Source: Isoetes taiwanensis (lineage: Eukaryota; Streptophyta; Lycopodiopsida; Isoetales; Isoetaceae). From it: a DNA stretch of 64,000 nt. Made by a program: the position numbers and the translations under genes. Shown here piece by piece: positions 22,198-33,834 of this stretch; position 1 is the first letter of the stretch; the number at the start of each line of letters is the position of its first letter. Under the pieces are notes generated by a model. It saw only the letters and a program-made list of their open reading frames with translations. It made no database searches and was not told the DNA's origin. The stretch is taken from the NCBI GenBank assembly GCA_021234155.1, contig JAJEKV010000002.1, positions 15,291,428 through 15,355,427 of the forward strand, written 5' to 3'.

Positions 22198-23716
22198 TAA
22201 GACAACACACTCAAATAGGACTCAAATATCAATTGTCGCTTGGCAGGAGCAAGCGAAGAGCAATGGTAAGCCTTAACAATTCTAGCTTGTGCGCCTTGGA
22301 GGACAACCGCAGGAGGAATATCCAAACCCCGAAAGATAGACAGTCTTCTCAGGCCTTCGATGGACCATAACAACCATCCCGATGCTAAATGAAATGCTTG
22401 GCTCAACTTATTCCAAGTATCCTGATAGACAAATGTACACTTGGCCGACTTGTCAACGCCATACTTTTAGGTGTGCAAGAGAGCAAAACACACCAAACAG
22501 GCCGAGGATGAACACATGTGAAACAATGCTCAATGGTCTCGGCCCCTTTGCTTGCACAAGTAAGCAGAGGCTGACACCTCGAGATCAAATCGGTGGACAA
22601 GCACGCTCACACGAGGACATCCGGTGGAAGAATCACCACCAAAGCACAAAAATGCCTAATCTTTTAGGGGATGGAGAAGTTATCCCAAGCCCAAATCCAC
22701 ATATCGCCCAATTAGAGGTGAGTCATAAAATACCTAGTGATGAAGGATATCACTATTGATTAAAGCAAAATATACATAGAATCTTACAAGTCTATGCTCA
22801 TGAATACTCGTAGAAACCCACATACCCCTTCAATAGCCTCCTCGAGCAAATCCAATGGGTGAGTACTAGCAACCTTTACAAATAGGTCCTGGGTCCATCT
22901 AGACAATGAGAATTTTGTTTGAAAGATTTGCCATGTCACTAACTCGCCGAATCATACCATGCCGCAAACTATCAAGATCTCGCTAACCTACTGGAGTTAA
23001 TGGATGAACCGAGGCACAAAGTGGAAGATTATTTTCCACAGGTATCCACCAACAAGGGGCATTCAACTGATGACATGCAACAAGATCAATCCGAAAAGGG
23101 GTCCGTATTGTCTCCCATGACTCCAAAAAGCCTTTCAAAAAGGAGAGGCATTAGGAAAAGGGCATAGCTGATAAAAGAGACTCCAAGGAAGAAGCGGTTT
23201 TAATGAAGCTTTCCCAAAAGGAACACAATGTGCAAGTGACTGCTTCACCAACCGCACTCCAAGTGAGTCAACCATATCCTTAAGGATCCTCCAAATGAAT
23301 TTAGAAATAAGAATCTTACTCGCAAAATGGAAGTCCGTCATACCCAAGCCACCTGCAAATTTTGGCTTGGTGCATTTGGACCATGCAACCTTGACCACAA
23401 AGATGCTCCTCGGCCCCACCCCAAATAAAGTTACTGACAATCGTAATAATCACCAAATTTTGACCGAGAAGCCGTATGGGCGAGGCCATATAGACATGAG
23501 AATTACTTAAAACATACTTAGCAACAGTTATTCGCGCTGGCAGAGAGAGCTTAGCAGTATTCCACCAAAACAAATGCTTACGTAACCCTTCAATGATAAT
23601 ATCCCAAGCATCAGAGGTAGAAATATGAATACCCACAGGTATACCAAGAAGTTTAGTAGCCTTCCCATGAGGAAGCACCTTCCAAGGAAAATCCGCAACA
23701 CAAGAAGGCACAACAA
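22198..23716 (-). pseudogene. LINE A ORF2 C-terminal half, proximal part of split copy
   Basis: Minus-strand matches to the 824-6372 copy: PWKVLPHGKATKLLGIP, ITVAKYVLSNSHVYMAS and FIWGG (23711-23400), KVAWSKCTKPKFAGGLGMTD (23390s), then the zinc region KGAETIEHCFTCVHPR (22550s), and FHLASGWLLWSI with VKAYHCSSLAPAKRQLIFES near 22200. The copy is 5'-truncated within RT, and the order and spacing are those of LINE A. Frames shift several times. Confidence 0.87.
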
Positions 23717-23719
23717 GGT

Positions 23720-24530
23720 TGCATCTTAAATCATATCAAAAAGTAAATTTTGATGCTTTACTTGTTTTTTAAATTTTCTCATCATGGACCTCTGTTTTTT
23801 CTTTTTCTGAATTTTGTCTTTATGAAATGGTTTTGTCCCCCCGAAATGATAAATGTAATATAGCAGATTTATATGTATAGCAGACTTAAAATTTCTAACA
23901 GTCTCAAGTTTAGCATTGTATATTTCGTCAAAAATTATAAGCTAGAAAGTATCTTATATATTCAGAAGTTTTTTGGCTCTGCTTCTGGGCTGTGTGCTGC
24001 TGATTGATGATGGAATGCACTATTATATCTTTATTCTGGCACTAATACACAGGTCGTTATCTCTATGCAGACCCTACTTATTCTGCCTTTTTGCATTGAT
24101 TTTTTGGAATGACAAGCCCTCCCAACATCACTGGCGGTGAGGATTTTATCAAAGATATGAACTGTCCAAGTAGGAGAATAATTGTATGTAGAAAAATAAT
24201 TATCTTTAGGACTTCGTAAAATTTCATTTTTGTAAGAAGAAAACTCTCTTTCTGATTTGATCGTTTTCTCTTTTCTTTCTTTTTGTGATCATCATGATAA
24301 CGTCTTTGCTAGTATGATTATCCAGAAACCATGACTTAGCATTTTAAAACAAATTTCGAAGGTAACTAGACACGCACAAGAAAGTGTCTTTATTGATTAA
24401 TTTTACATAACTTTCTAAGCTCTGTGATATTTATGTTTGTTTACAATTAATAGCCTACACAAGCATTAAAACAACTAGAAATTACATAAAGTCATTATAG
24501 TGCATGTAAAATAATGTTCAGAAAGTATTA
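23720..24530. other. No gene recognised
   Basis: AT-rich, no coding signal. Confidence 0.55.
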
Positions 24531-24533
24531 TAT

Positions 24534-24560
24534 GTAGTGTACGTCTGCAACGTACACTAC
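24534..24560. repeat. Inverted repeat, 11-bp arms, in a GTACGT-rich patch
   Basis: GTAGTGTACGT (24534-24544) and ACGTACACTAC (24550-24560) are perfect arms with a 5-base loop. Several more GTAC and CGTAC motifs follow to 24690. Confidence 0.8.
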
Positions 24561-24699
24561 GTACTGTACCTTTATAAAAACAACAGATGAATTACGTACT
24601 TAAAGTACGAAAAAACTAAAAGTCCGAAAACCGTACAGTACGTTAGAAGACGTACGATACGCGAATCGTACACTATGTACGTGACTACACTGTGCCAGA

Positions 24700-25885
24700 C
24701 ATAGGTAGCAATCAAGCACTGGTTGAATTTTAAGTTGATATTGGTTTGGCACGACCTCTATTGCTACATAGCTATGACAAAATGACTTGCTACTTCGCAT
24801 ATAAGGAAACATGAATACCATTCATGTTTTGCAAATTTGTATGTTGTGATTTTTTGCATAATGTCGTATGGGTGGAGCTTAGGTACATGTTAGTAGGTAG
24901 CGATGTAAAAATACTCAAAGGTTTAATTGGTTGCCTGTCGTATGCAAAATTATGGCTAAGATCCTACATATAACTGAAGGTTGATATGCCAAGTAGTAAG
25001 GGTTTGAATTCTGTATCTAGTTTATTTGGGATACTACATGAGTTGCGTATTTGGTTGTAAGACATAGCATATGTTACGTGAATTGCGTAATGGAATCACG
25101 GGATCTATGCATCACACATCGATTCTAAACTCAAACAATATATATAGACAATAATTGTTTCTCTGCAAAATTCTGCCTAGACTTAAGTCTTAAGTCTTTA
25201 TGAAACACTGTAATGATCAAAAGGAAACTCCGTAAACTACTATTTACATTTAGACTATTGTTATCTACTCTATTATCAAGCTAGTGTAAACCCATACTTC
25301 TCATTTGCACCTAAATCATAGTTTCTTAGTGGTTGTGAAGTTGCCAAATGGAGATCTGGCATGATCAATAATTCTTATAGTGATGCCAATGCCTCTGCAA
25401 TCATTGTAAATCTCGCTGCAGCAACAACAATTCCAAAATAAAACACGTTTTAGGTCTGAAATAGAGAGAATTCCAAGATACAACTTTCGCATCTAATTAT
25501 TACATTGTAAATGCACATGATGGATTAAATGAAACTCAATCTTTCTAATCATCATTTTTATCTTTCCAAACGACCATAGTTTTGAATCTTAGCTTCTGCC
25601 AAGCTGGTCCGGATGGGCATAAAGTGGGATGAAGAAATCCAAGTGATTTTCTCGCCTTAGTTGCGTAGGCCAAACTTCGTACATGCTTTTGGCCTTTAGA
25701 TATCTTTGTGTGAGCACCACCTAGAATTGTAAATCAAGCAGCTGCAGACCGAGCCCAACACGTCTAAAATGTTGTGATTGCTCAGCCCAAGTCATCTACA
25801 TCATTTAATGTAAAATAAAGTTACGTCATTGCTTAAAGCATTAGGGGGAAAAAAATGAAATGTACATTGCTATATTGTATAGATC
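24700..25885. other. No gene recognised
   Basis: No supported frame, repeat or element end. Confidence 0.55.
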
Positions 25886-25890
25886 GGAAA

Positions 25891-26335
25891 GAATGAGAAT
25901 GAGAATGATTTTTTATCGTCCACTGAGGCCAATCGGCCTATGGGACCCACAAGGAGCGCAACAAACTTATTACTGTCCAGGTTAAAAAACCCCCGCCCCG
26001 AAGGGTGTTCGAGGGAAAAACCGTGGCAGTAATAAGAATGCTGTCAAACTGTACAAGTATACATCAATGTATATATACATGTCAAGTGTGTGCCCGAGGA
26101 CATAGCTGATCTCGCATGTCCATAACCTCCTGAAGGTATGATCCCAGCACCCGTACGGATGCTGTGCTCAATGTCACATGTAATGGCTGGCCAGGCCTGA
26201 CCAACTCAGCATAGCGCGTCCGAATTTGATCATATGCTGGGCAACTTTGAAGGGTATGAGATTCATCCTCAATGACTCCCATTTGGCAGCATTGACAGAG
26301 CCTGTCCTGGCGTGGCTCACCAATCCATCTAAAGA
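25891..26335 (-). mobile_element. LINE B 3' end with zinc-region C-terminus
   Basis: On the minus strand: RWIGEPRQDRLCQCCQMGVI, then EDESHTLQSCPAYDQI and RPGQPLHVTLSTAS, a Cys-His region like the zf-RVT end of LINE proteins. A stop is followed by the 3' UTR with perfect 10-bp arms CAGTAATAAG/CTTATTACTG (26036-26027 and 25975-25966), the GGCCGATTGGCCTCAGTGGA block, and a tail of TCATTC units (25909-25891). Its tail unit differs from the TTCTA of other copies. Confidence 0.82.
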
Positions 26336-28240
26336 AAGTTATGCAAAATGATAGGACTCAGAGTATGAATACTAAAAGTTAAAGCAAAGAGCAGCTTGCA
26401 ACCTTAATTTGCCCATCCAAATCAAAACATATTGCTGCGTTGGTAGGTAATCATTTCCCTGTGTAACTTATATAAGCTTCAAACCTGCCAGTGGAAGCAA
26501 CAAACAAATAAAGATGCCAGTTAGTCAAGCTAAATCCTACCTAAATTCATGGCACATGCTTTTAAGGCACTAAGAAATAACATAAGCCTTCCATGAATTT
26601 TATGACTGCTAATTTGTCTTCCTAGCAGGATATGTACTGCAAGATGACATCAAATAAGCAATTGGCCATTCAGCCAAAGATGCCATAAGCATAAAAAATA
26701 ACAGAGAATATATACCTTCTTGCGAGAATAGTCTATGTATCCCTAGCAGAATAGTTTATGGAATGGGAGAAGAAAGGCCGGGAAGGTCACTTCATGATTC
26801 ACTTACGACAGATGCAACTTACATTAGCAAAATTGAAAGCTTTTATACCCTGATCATGCAACTGAATATACTAAAGGCCTTTGTTTTGACGAGCTTGCCT
26901 TTTCACATAAACAACAAACAGTATCAAGAAACGACATCAGAGAAAGCAGTGCTGATAAAATGCAGTGGAATGCTACTTGTGCAAAATTCAATAAAACCAA
27001 AGATTATACAATTATGCAAAGAGAACAAATCCAAATGTTTCTCAAATACCTGGAATGTAACTGTTCTCACAATTAAAAATGGATGAATCCAGCCATCACA
27101 TCCCGATGACCACAAAAACTTGATGTAACCTATATCAGCTTCAAGCAACCGTAAATTAATGCTGGACCTGAAAAGAAATAGGGAGTAACTCTGTTATCTG
27201 AGCACAGATTGAGCCGGAAGCAAAAGGAAAATATAAACCCTATAATATTTATCATGTAACAGGTCCAACTACGGCTCAAATATGGACGAAACGACATGTT
27301 GTATGTATCTAGCAATCATTGCATAGCATGAAACTACATGTCGTATTGGCATATTGTAAAGACATGACAGGCTTGGCACAACTGCTGTCGCACTTGGCAT
27401 AGATATTGGCCAAGGTATTTTCTATAATTGTACCACCTTAAAGCTCTTTCTGGTAGTATCATCTCATGAATGAGCCTCCCTTTCTTGAGGATTATCAATA
27501 TAGCATTCAATCTACAAATATGAAAAGAACACACAACTCACCTTGTTACCCTTTTTTTTGGGAGCACGTGAATGGAGCTCAGAGAAGAGACATTAGACTC
27601 AATCTCAGGAGCAACACGCTTTAATCATACATGTGCTTCAACAAATCGAAACTCCAAATAAAAATCTCGGATTGGAACATTCTGGGATTTCTCTCAAAGT
27701 TGCTTATCACATGCAGTGAACTGGGACAGAGTTCTAGTGAAGGCCTTTTGTCACTTCTGAAAATCTAGAAGAAGAAAACATTGTTTGATACAATGGCAGC
27801 CCATAACATGTTTCAAATGGCTACTGCCTAATTCACCAACATATAATATAATGGAATACCTCAGATGCTTCCAATCTAGGTGCACGAAGCATGGTCTTCT
27901 AGCAAAGCAATATAAATCATTTATTTCTACTTCTTCGCAGATTTTCTCACGATATACATATGTGTAGTGAACTGGAAGGTTATACATCCACGCACGTTGA
28001 AATCAAGAAATACCAGATGACAAATGCATGCTATGTTATAGGTAGAGAGCATGAGACAACTTTGTAAGACACTTTGACTGCAATTTCATAAACATGCAGT
28101 CCACTGCTTCATCGCTTAATCATATCTTTTATTGCATATTCAGAATCACAAAACAAAAACCAAAAGAGGTACCTGTAAGGTTTACCAGAAGGGCCTGCAT
28201 ATAGGTGCTTGAAGGACCAAACAGAGTGGTATGAGAAATG

Positions 28241-28369
28241 TGAAGACAGTGCTTAGCTTCATCATAATCCTGCAAGGTATATATGGAGTAGGAGCCTTTG
28301 TAAAGAAGCTACACACATCTATTAACGACATACCTTGCAAGATTATAGTGAAGCTAAGAAGCGTCTTCA
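28241..28369. repeat. Inverted duplication, ~40-bp arms
   Basis: GAAGACAGTGCTTAGCTTCA to GCAAGGTAT (28242-28280) returns reversed as ATACCTTGCAAG to GAAGCGTCTTC (28330-28368) with few mismatches. The minus arm encodes DYDEAK, and the plus arm DYSEAKKRLQ. It could fold as a long hairpin. Confidence 0.75.
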
Positions 28370-28645
28370 AACGAACTGTCTTCAAGATTTATATGTTATA
28401 GTACAGAAATGGTCTAAGAACATCTCAACTGGGCAGCAGAGAAACAATGGTTACTGCACATTGCACGCCTTTGCATTTCAATTTTGATGTGCTGTCAATT
28501 CTTCCTCGAAGCAACCCTGCAAAAAATATTTATAGAGGTGTAGATGTGCTTATCTATGCACAACTCTGCAAGCCAAAGCAACAAAGCATCCAAAGCGGAT
28601 CAAAATAACAAAAAGCACGTCTTACCAAATAAACACTGAAGATTG

Positions 28646-28741
28646 AAGTCTCTGCAACGAAGAAGTCGTTCAGCCGTAGAAGCATGTGTCAAGCACATCT
28701 CTTGCATATCTTAACACTGAAGATTGAAGTCTCTGCAACGA
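28646..28741. repeat. Direct repeat of ~28 bp
   Basis: AACACTGAAGATTGAAGTCT plus CTGCAACGA occurs at 28632-28661 and again at 28713-28742, about 80 bases apart. Confidence 0.8.
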
Positions 28742-29221
28742 GATTATACCCAGTTTGTTGCACAAATGCCCGGATAACCACAAAACGATTCATCATGTCT
28801 GAAGGCCAGAACCATCTACGCCGATCATAGTTAGGGCTATTATGTCGACTTGCTTCTGCTAGATGTGTCTTCCATGCCGAAATCATAGCTCAGATCTTCA
28901 TGTTCCGCTCATGCCGCTAAAAATTGGGGATCGATAAGAGCCCCCATAATTGGATTTCGTGGTAAAGCCCAAGGCCCGATTTTTGGAACACCGTGGAATT
29001 TTTCCGCCAGCAAAAAAACCCCAAACCTTAGAAAACTAACTAAAAAAAAAATCTAAAAAGTTTTTCTCTAGATCGGAAAAACCAAATTTAAACAATAGAT
29101 AATTAATTCTAACATAGCTAACCTTACCTTGTTAATTACTTAACATGAATACTTAATACACCATTAAGTATTCATGGTGATGTGTCATGTATTAACGTAT
29201 AGCATATAAATATGTGGAACG

Positions 29222-30446
29222 TCACATTCTCCCCTCCTTAAAAATGATATTGTCATCAGCATCAAGGCTATTCCATGGGACCTCGGGTTGTTCCCAAGTA
29301 CACATGGCATGCTAGAAGGTAAAGTCTTCTCTCCTAAAGAGGCGTCGTGAGAGTATAAGTTGCACAGTTGTCATCATTTTCAAAATGATCAAATTTAAAC
29401 GGACATGTAATCTGCAATTCATAACTCTGAGAGAATGTATGGTACACGAAATGCGACATACCGCTCACGGTAAGAAGAATACGGAACGAAACATTATAAG
29501 GCATGAAGGTTACGAACTGCAGAAAACAAGATACATTATATAAAACAATGATACCTGTATGTTTCAAGCTAATTTTGACTAAACATGGACGTAGAGAAAG
29601 TAACCAATTAAGTGACATGGTAGCGAACGTAGCTCCATGTAGCAGATCGGTGGCAGTTATACGCCTACGCCCAGGAAGGTATCTTGGCAACCACAAACGG
29701 TTTACATATAGATATGGTGAGGCAGAAGTCGGTACGCGACAACTACGCATAGAAAGCTGAAGGGATTGATGACTAAGCGGATATTAAATATCCCATTAAT
29801 ACATAAGTAATCGTGTAGAAGTGCTAAAGATTTGGAATAACAAGTGGGAATATATCCGTAATTTGCATCTATACTCTGGGAAAATGGCTATCATGGTATC
29901 TGTGGTCCCATTGAATCACTGTAATTTAAGGGACCTAAGAAGTTATACTTACTAATTATGAGAATTCAGTTGTCGTTTGGCATATATATTGCCATTCAAC
30001 ATAGAAGGATGCTGGATATAGCACCCTGTAGTTGAGGGAGAAGTAGCTTATGATTATTCGTAGCAAGGTATGAGCTAAAGTATAGTTGTCCATCATAGGA
30101 AAAGGATATCAGTTCCGAAGTGGAAGTTTCTAACAATGGTGGTCAAGGTATAAAGTGTTGATCATATATGTTATATCGATTGTTACTTAAATCAAGACGT
30201 GATTCATGGGAAGCTAGAAGTTAATGGCATCTAAGAACGTGGATCCATAAACAAGGGATCATAAAATTATGCATAATTTGCATTTCGTAAGGAGGCTTAA
30301 GTTCCTAAGGTGTGCAACATAGATGCATGTTTATGCATGAGTAAGATGAGAATGGAATCGCCTACAAAATGAGAATGAAGTTCCATTCATGTCCATTCTG
30401 GTGAGATGTCCAGGGTGTGGGACGTAGGATCATGGCTCTGATACCA
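29222..30446 (-). mobile_element. Coding-poor LTR element (LARD/TRIM-like candidate)
   Basis: A primer site TGGTATCAGAGCC (minus, 30446-30434) abuts an LTR-like edge TGTCCTAACTTG (plus, 30447 on). About 1.2 kb away a purine tract AAGGAGGGGAGA followed by TGTGACG (minus, near 29240-29222) has the look of a polypurine tract plus LTR start. Between them I see no gag or pol. This fits a non-autonomous element, or one with an internal deletion. Matching LTR copies could not be confirmed. Confidence 0.45.
30434..30446 (-). other. Primer binding site for initiator tRNA-Met
   Basis: TGGTATCAGAGCC on the minus strand, identical to the site at 18720-18708. Confidence 0.7.
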
Positions 30447-30899
30447 TGTCCTAACTTGTTAGGTCAAATAGTTAGTAGGGAGGACTAACATAGAAAATTC
30501 TCATAAGTTCCATATAGTATGCCCAAGTAGCTTCTCTAGGCAAAAAGAGGGGGTAACTAGGAAGAGAAATGTTAAGGGAAAAGGAGAGAGTGTGTTGAGT
30601 TTTGGCATAAAGAGATCACTTGCTTCAAGAGACCCTAACTTTTTGTAGGAAGATCGGATGAAGGCGATTGTTATGCTATTGTGTAGGAAACACTAGAATT
30701 AGCTAAAACCTCCCAAAAGCCCTATTGAAAGATGTTCCAGATGAAAGATTTGCAAAAAGAAGGGAAAAGGGATTTAGAATTCGATTTTAAGGGGCAAAAC
30801 TCCCCTACGCGTCACTTTATATGCGTCCGTATAAAAATGTCGTATTAGAATTTTCGTACTAAATAAAAATTAGGGTTTTGCTTGAGTGGCTCAAGCAGG

Positions 30900-31380
30900 G
30901 AAAAAGGGATTTAGAATTCAATTTTATGCGCCGTATATAATAAATGAAACAAATATTTTACGTCTTTAGACCTTTTACCTCTAATGCCCTTGTCAAGGAT
31001 ACTTTAGAGTACAATTTGCAAATTCAGGTAAATTTTACAAGGCCAGGATAATGTACAAGTTTACAAATCATTGATATCTGTCATATTCATAAAATTCGGT
31101 CATAAACTATATCAGATTTAACATATAGTTTAAAACAATATGACACGTAATTAAGGCATTATATAAAAGACTCCAAAGATCTATATTAATCATAGACAAA
31201 TCGGTAATCATAAACCCCTCTAAGTTTTGTCTCCATCGTGTAAACAATAATAGTCATGTATTTAGAAAGATCTTACTCAAAGAACTTTGCATAATTCGAG
31301 AAGTACATAGGTTCAGATAGCTTGATCATCCAAAAATCTTTAAATCAAGGACGCCATACCAAAAGAGCAAGAAACTTGGT
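30900..31380. other. No gene recognised
   Basis: AT-rich; nothing supportable. Confidence 0.55.
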
Positions 31381-32421
31381 TACCTGCAGTGAAACCAGAG
31401 GACAGTTACCCAATGTAGGGAAAAAGCCAAAGTCATTAACATGTAAGCTATAAGCTTCTTGGATTATCCCCTTCACTTTTGTATGATGCATTCAATAACA
31501 TACTCTGCTGGGACTGAGTTCGCAGTACACCATAACTTCTAAGGAAAAGTGGTAATACACAAATTCAGGGAAGATCCCTTCATAATTTCATCCCTTTCCT
31601 ATGTCAGCCTTAGGAAAATCCAATGAGAGTTGATTTACACCAGCAGATCCACTTACCTTATCAATCTGTTGCGTGCAAAGCATAAGCATTCATGCAAGTC
31701 ATATTTTATGTACATTCTATTTTGTGCAACACCATAACAACATGTATCGCACTTAAGTTAATGGCTCTACCATTCTAATTTGCTCATTGCATCATCTACA
31801 TAATAACGCATTAATGTTTAAGATTGCTACCTTTGTAAATCTAAGAAAAATTAGTTATGCTAAAGCTAGATCTAGGACTAAATAGTATTTCTCAATAGAC
31901 TGAAGGATCTAAATCTCTCATTTACTCCTTCCTACATTAATAGAATACTGCATTATTTGTTTAAGAATCTTAACTCTGATGAATCATAAGATCTTGACTA
32001 TGCAAATGCTTAATCTAGAATTTAAATCCCGTGCAATTGACTCAGATTAACTGTCATAAAGTACCTGGATATTTGAAGTCTTTGTTGCAAGTGTTGCAGG
32101 AGGAGTTCCTACCTTTATGGCATCATTCTCCATTGCCTTGGGGTCTGGCAAAAGCTCTGTTCCTTCTATTTCATTTCCTATTGCTTCTACACTCTCTGGA
32201 TTTCTTGCAATAGCATCAGCTTCATCCTTGTGCTCCCCTTTCTCTTCCCTAATCCCCCTGCCATTCTTCTTTTCCTTGTCCAGCTCGCTAGTGCATTTAG
32301 TAAGAGGAGGCCCTTTAGCAGCCTGATAATCAAAGATTTTCCTCTTTTTGGAATCATTCAGCCTTTTGGCTTCAATTTTTCTTCTAATGCTCATGTTTAG
32401 GTCCCCCTTATTTCTTGCCAT
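31380..32421 (-). CDS. Candidate gene: charged first exon plus possible small exons
   Basis: An ATG at 32421 (minus) opens 119 codons to a consensus donor ATCCAG/GTACTT at 32065. The product begins MARNKGDLNMSIRRKIEAKR and is rich in Lys and Glu with no signal peptide. Downstream, CAACAG/ATTGATAAG/GTAAGT near 31665 could be a 9-base micro-exon (IDK), and TTTCACTGCAG/GTAACC near 31383 an acceptor leading to VTKFLALLVWRP-stop. All phases are compatible. I do not recognise the protein, and the downstream exons are conjecture. Confidence 0.3.
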
Positions 32422-32429
32422 ACATTAAC

Positions 32430-33125
32430 TATCAAAGCTGACCCAGATACAATCGGGTGTAAGAGATGGGCCCCTACCAGATCTCTTTACTCTTTTGTTT
32501 TTAAAATAGCTATTCTAAAGGCATGAGTCCCACGTACCTATCCTTAGCAACGTCCCCTACTGTGTTTCCATAGCCTGGACCTTGAATGTTTCACTGCAGA
32601 CAGCCATGCATGCATGTATTTCTTCTTTCCTTTTTTTCCGGAAATGGATTTACTGCCACGAATTCATCTGTATCTTTTTGTGGAAGCAAAAATCTTGTCG
32701 TTTAATGCAACGACTGGTACATGGAACAATAATTTCCATTCCATTAGAAATAAATGAGGTGAATTTCGTCCATCCTATTTAGGTCAAAAAGTATTTATAA
32801 TAGTTTATACTCATATTTTATAACAAATATCAAAGCCCTAGAGGTCCTTCGATGTAGTGTTCATGTAGAGTTACCCAAAGGTAACTAGAGGTTTCCAAAT
32901 ACCTTTTGGCTGGATCATCAAGTGTTTTTGCTACACAGCCATGCCATTTGGTTAGATCACTAGGTGTTTTTCTTAACCTAGAGTTAATTTAAGCTGCAGT
33001 TAAAATATCAAGGATTATGTTTGCTTGCATGCAAAAAAGTGGTCATAGAGTGTGCCACTTTTCTTTATAGGCCACTATATTTTATTGCTACTACCATGTA
33101 ACTAGCTTTCCACAGATGTTGAATA
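32430..33125. other. No gene recognised
   Basis: CCTTTTGGCTGGATCATCAA and similar phrases (TAGATCACTAGGTGTTTTT) suggest a small diverged repeat at 32880-32985. No coding is supported. Confidence 0.5.
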
Positions 33126-33128
33126 CTG

Positions 33129-33261
33129 CTAAAGCATAACATTTGTAATAAAAAATAAAAAATAAAAAATAAAAAATAAAAAATAAAAAATAAAAAATAA
33201 AAAATAAAAAATAAAAAATAAAAAATAAAAAATAAAAAATAAAAAATAAAAAATAAAAAAT

Positions 33262-33298
<37 letters not shown>

Positions 33299-33418
33299 AA
33301 ATAAAAAATAAAAAATAAAAAATAAAAAATAAAAAATAAAAAATAAAAAATAATGAACATTGCCAAAGCATAACATTTGTAATAAAAATAAAAAATAAAA
33401 AACAAAAAATAAAAAAAT
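33129..33418. repeat. AAAAAT hexanucleotide microsatellite with duplicated flank
   Basis: About 34 units of TAAAAA (33149-33353). AAAGCATAACATTTGTAATA precedes the array (33131) and occurs again just after it (33364), followed by a second shorter array. Confidence 0.95.
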
Positions 33419-33429
33419 GTTACGCCACC

Positions 33430-33830
33430 AAACTTTCGTGACCTCCTAGCTTGCCCGCAATGGGCCGTTGAAGACGAATGTCACACACGCAGCAATGTCC
33501 AGCATTCAATCATATCCGAGCCTGCTATGCTGAGTTGATTCTGCCTAACTAGCCGCTTCATGCGTTGCTGGACACGACAATGAATTTGCTAGGATCTCTT
33601 CTCCAAGACATCATGGATGTGCGCACTTAGTTATGTCCTCAAACACGGCATTAAGATTAAAATGTATCATATATATCACTGTACAATCTCTCAACATACT
33701 TATTACTGCCAAGGGTTTTCCCTCGAAATCCCCTCGGGGAGGGGTTTTTTTAATCCTAGCAATAATATGCTTGCTATATTCTTTGCTTCGTTCCCATGCA
33801 AAACATTGTGCTGTCTATTGGAACCTTTTT
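33430..33830 (+). mobile_element. LINE B 3' end with C-terminal coding
   Basis: Plus-strand frames read CPQWAVEDECHT and RMSHTQQCPAFNHIRACYAE, then LLGSLLQDIMDVRT, aligning to EDESHTLQSCPAYDQI and VLGSYLQEVMDMRD of the 26-kb copy. The 3' module follows with arms CTTATTACTG (33699-33708) and TAGCAATAAT (33757-33766), imperfect here. CTATTGGAACCTTTTTT (33817-33833) is the decayed terminal block; no tandem tail remains. Confidence 0.75.
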
Positions 33831-33834
33831 TAAT

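Larger units (their letters stand above)
26370..28920 (-). other. Possible remains of a multi-exon gene
   Basis: Several minus-strand stretches look exon-like. 27167-27050 has a TTTCTTTTCAG acceptor and a CCAG/GTATTT donor around 39 open codons (SSINLRLLEADIGYIKFLWS...). 28269-28186 has a CTTGCAG acceptor and a CTTCTG/GTAAAC donor around 28 codons starting DYDEAKHCLHISHTTLFG, TPR-like in look. I could not join them into one frame, and part of the second is present again inverted, so this is probably a decayed or duplicated gene. No family is assigned. Confidence 0.25.

Noticed and set aside
29334-29750. 138-codon minus frame inside the coding-poor LTR element
   Set aside because: No gag or pol motif, and composition not protein-like.
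33065-33405. Long minus frames of FYFLFFI repeats
   Set aside because: Translation of the AAAAAT array.
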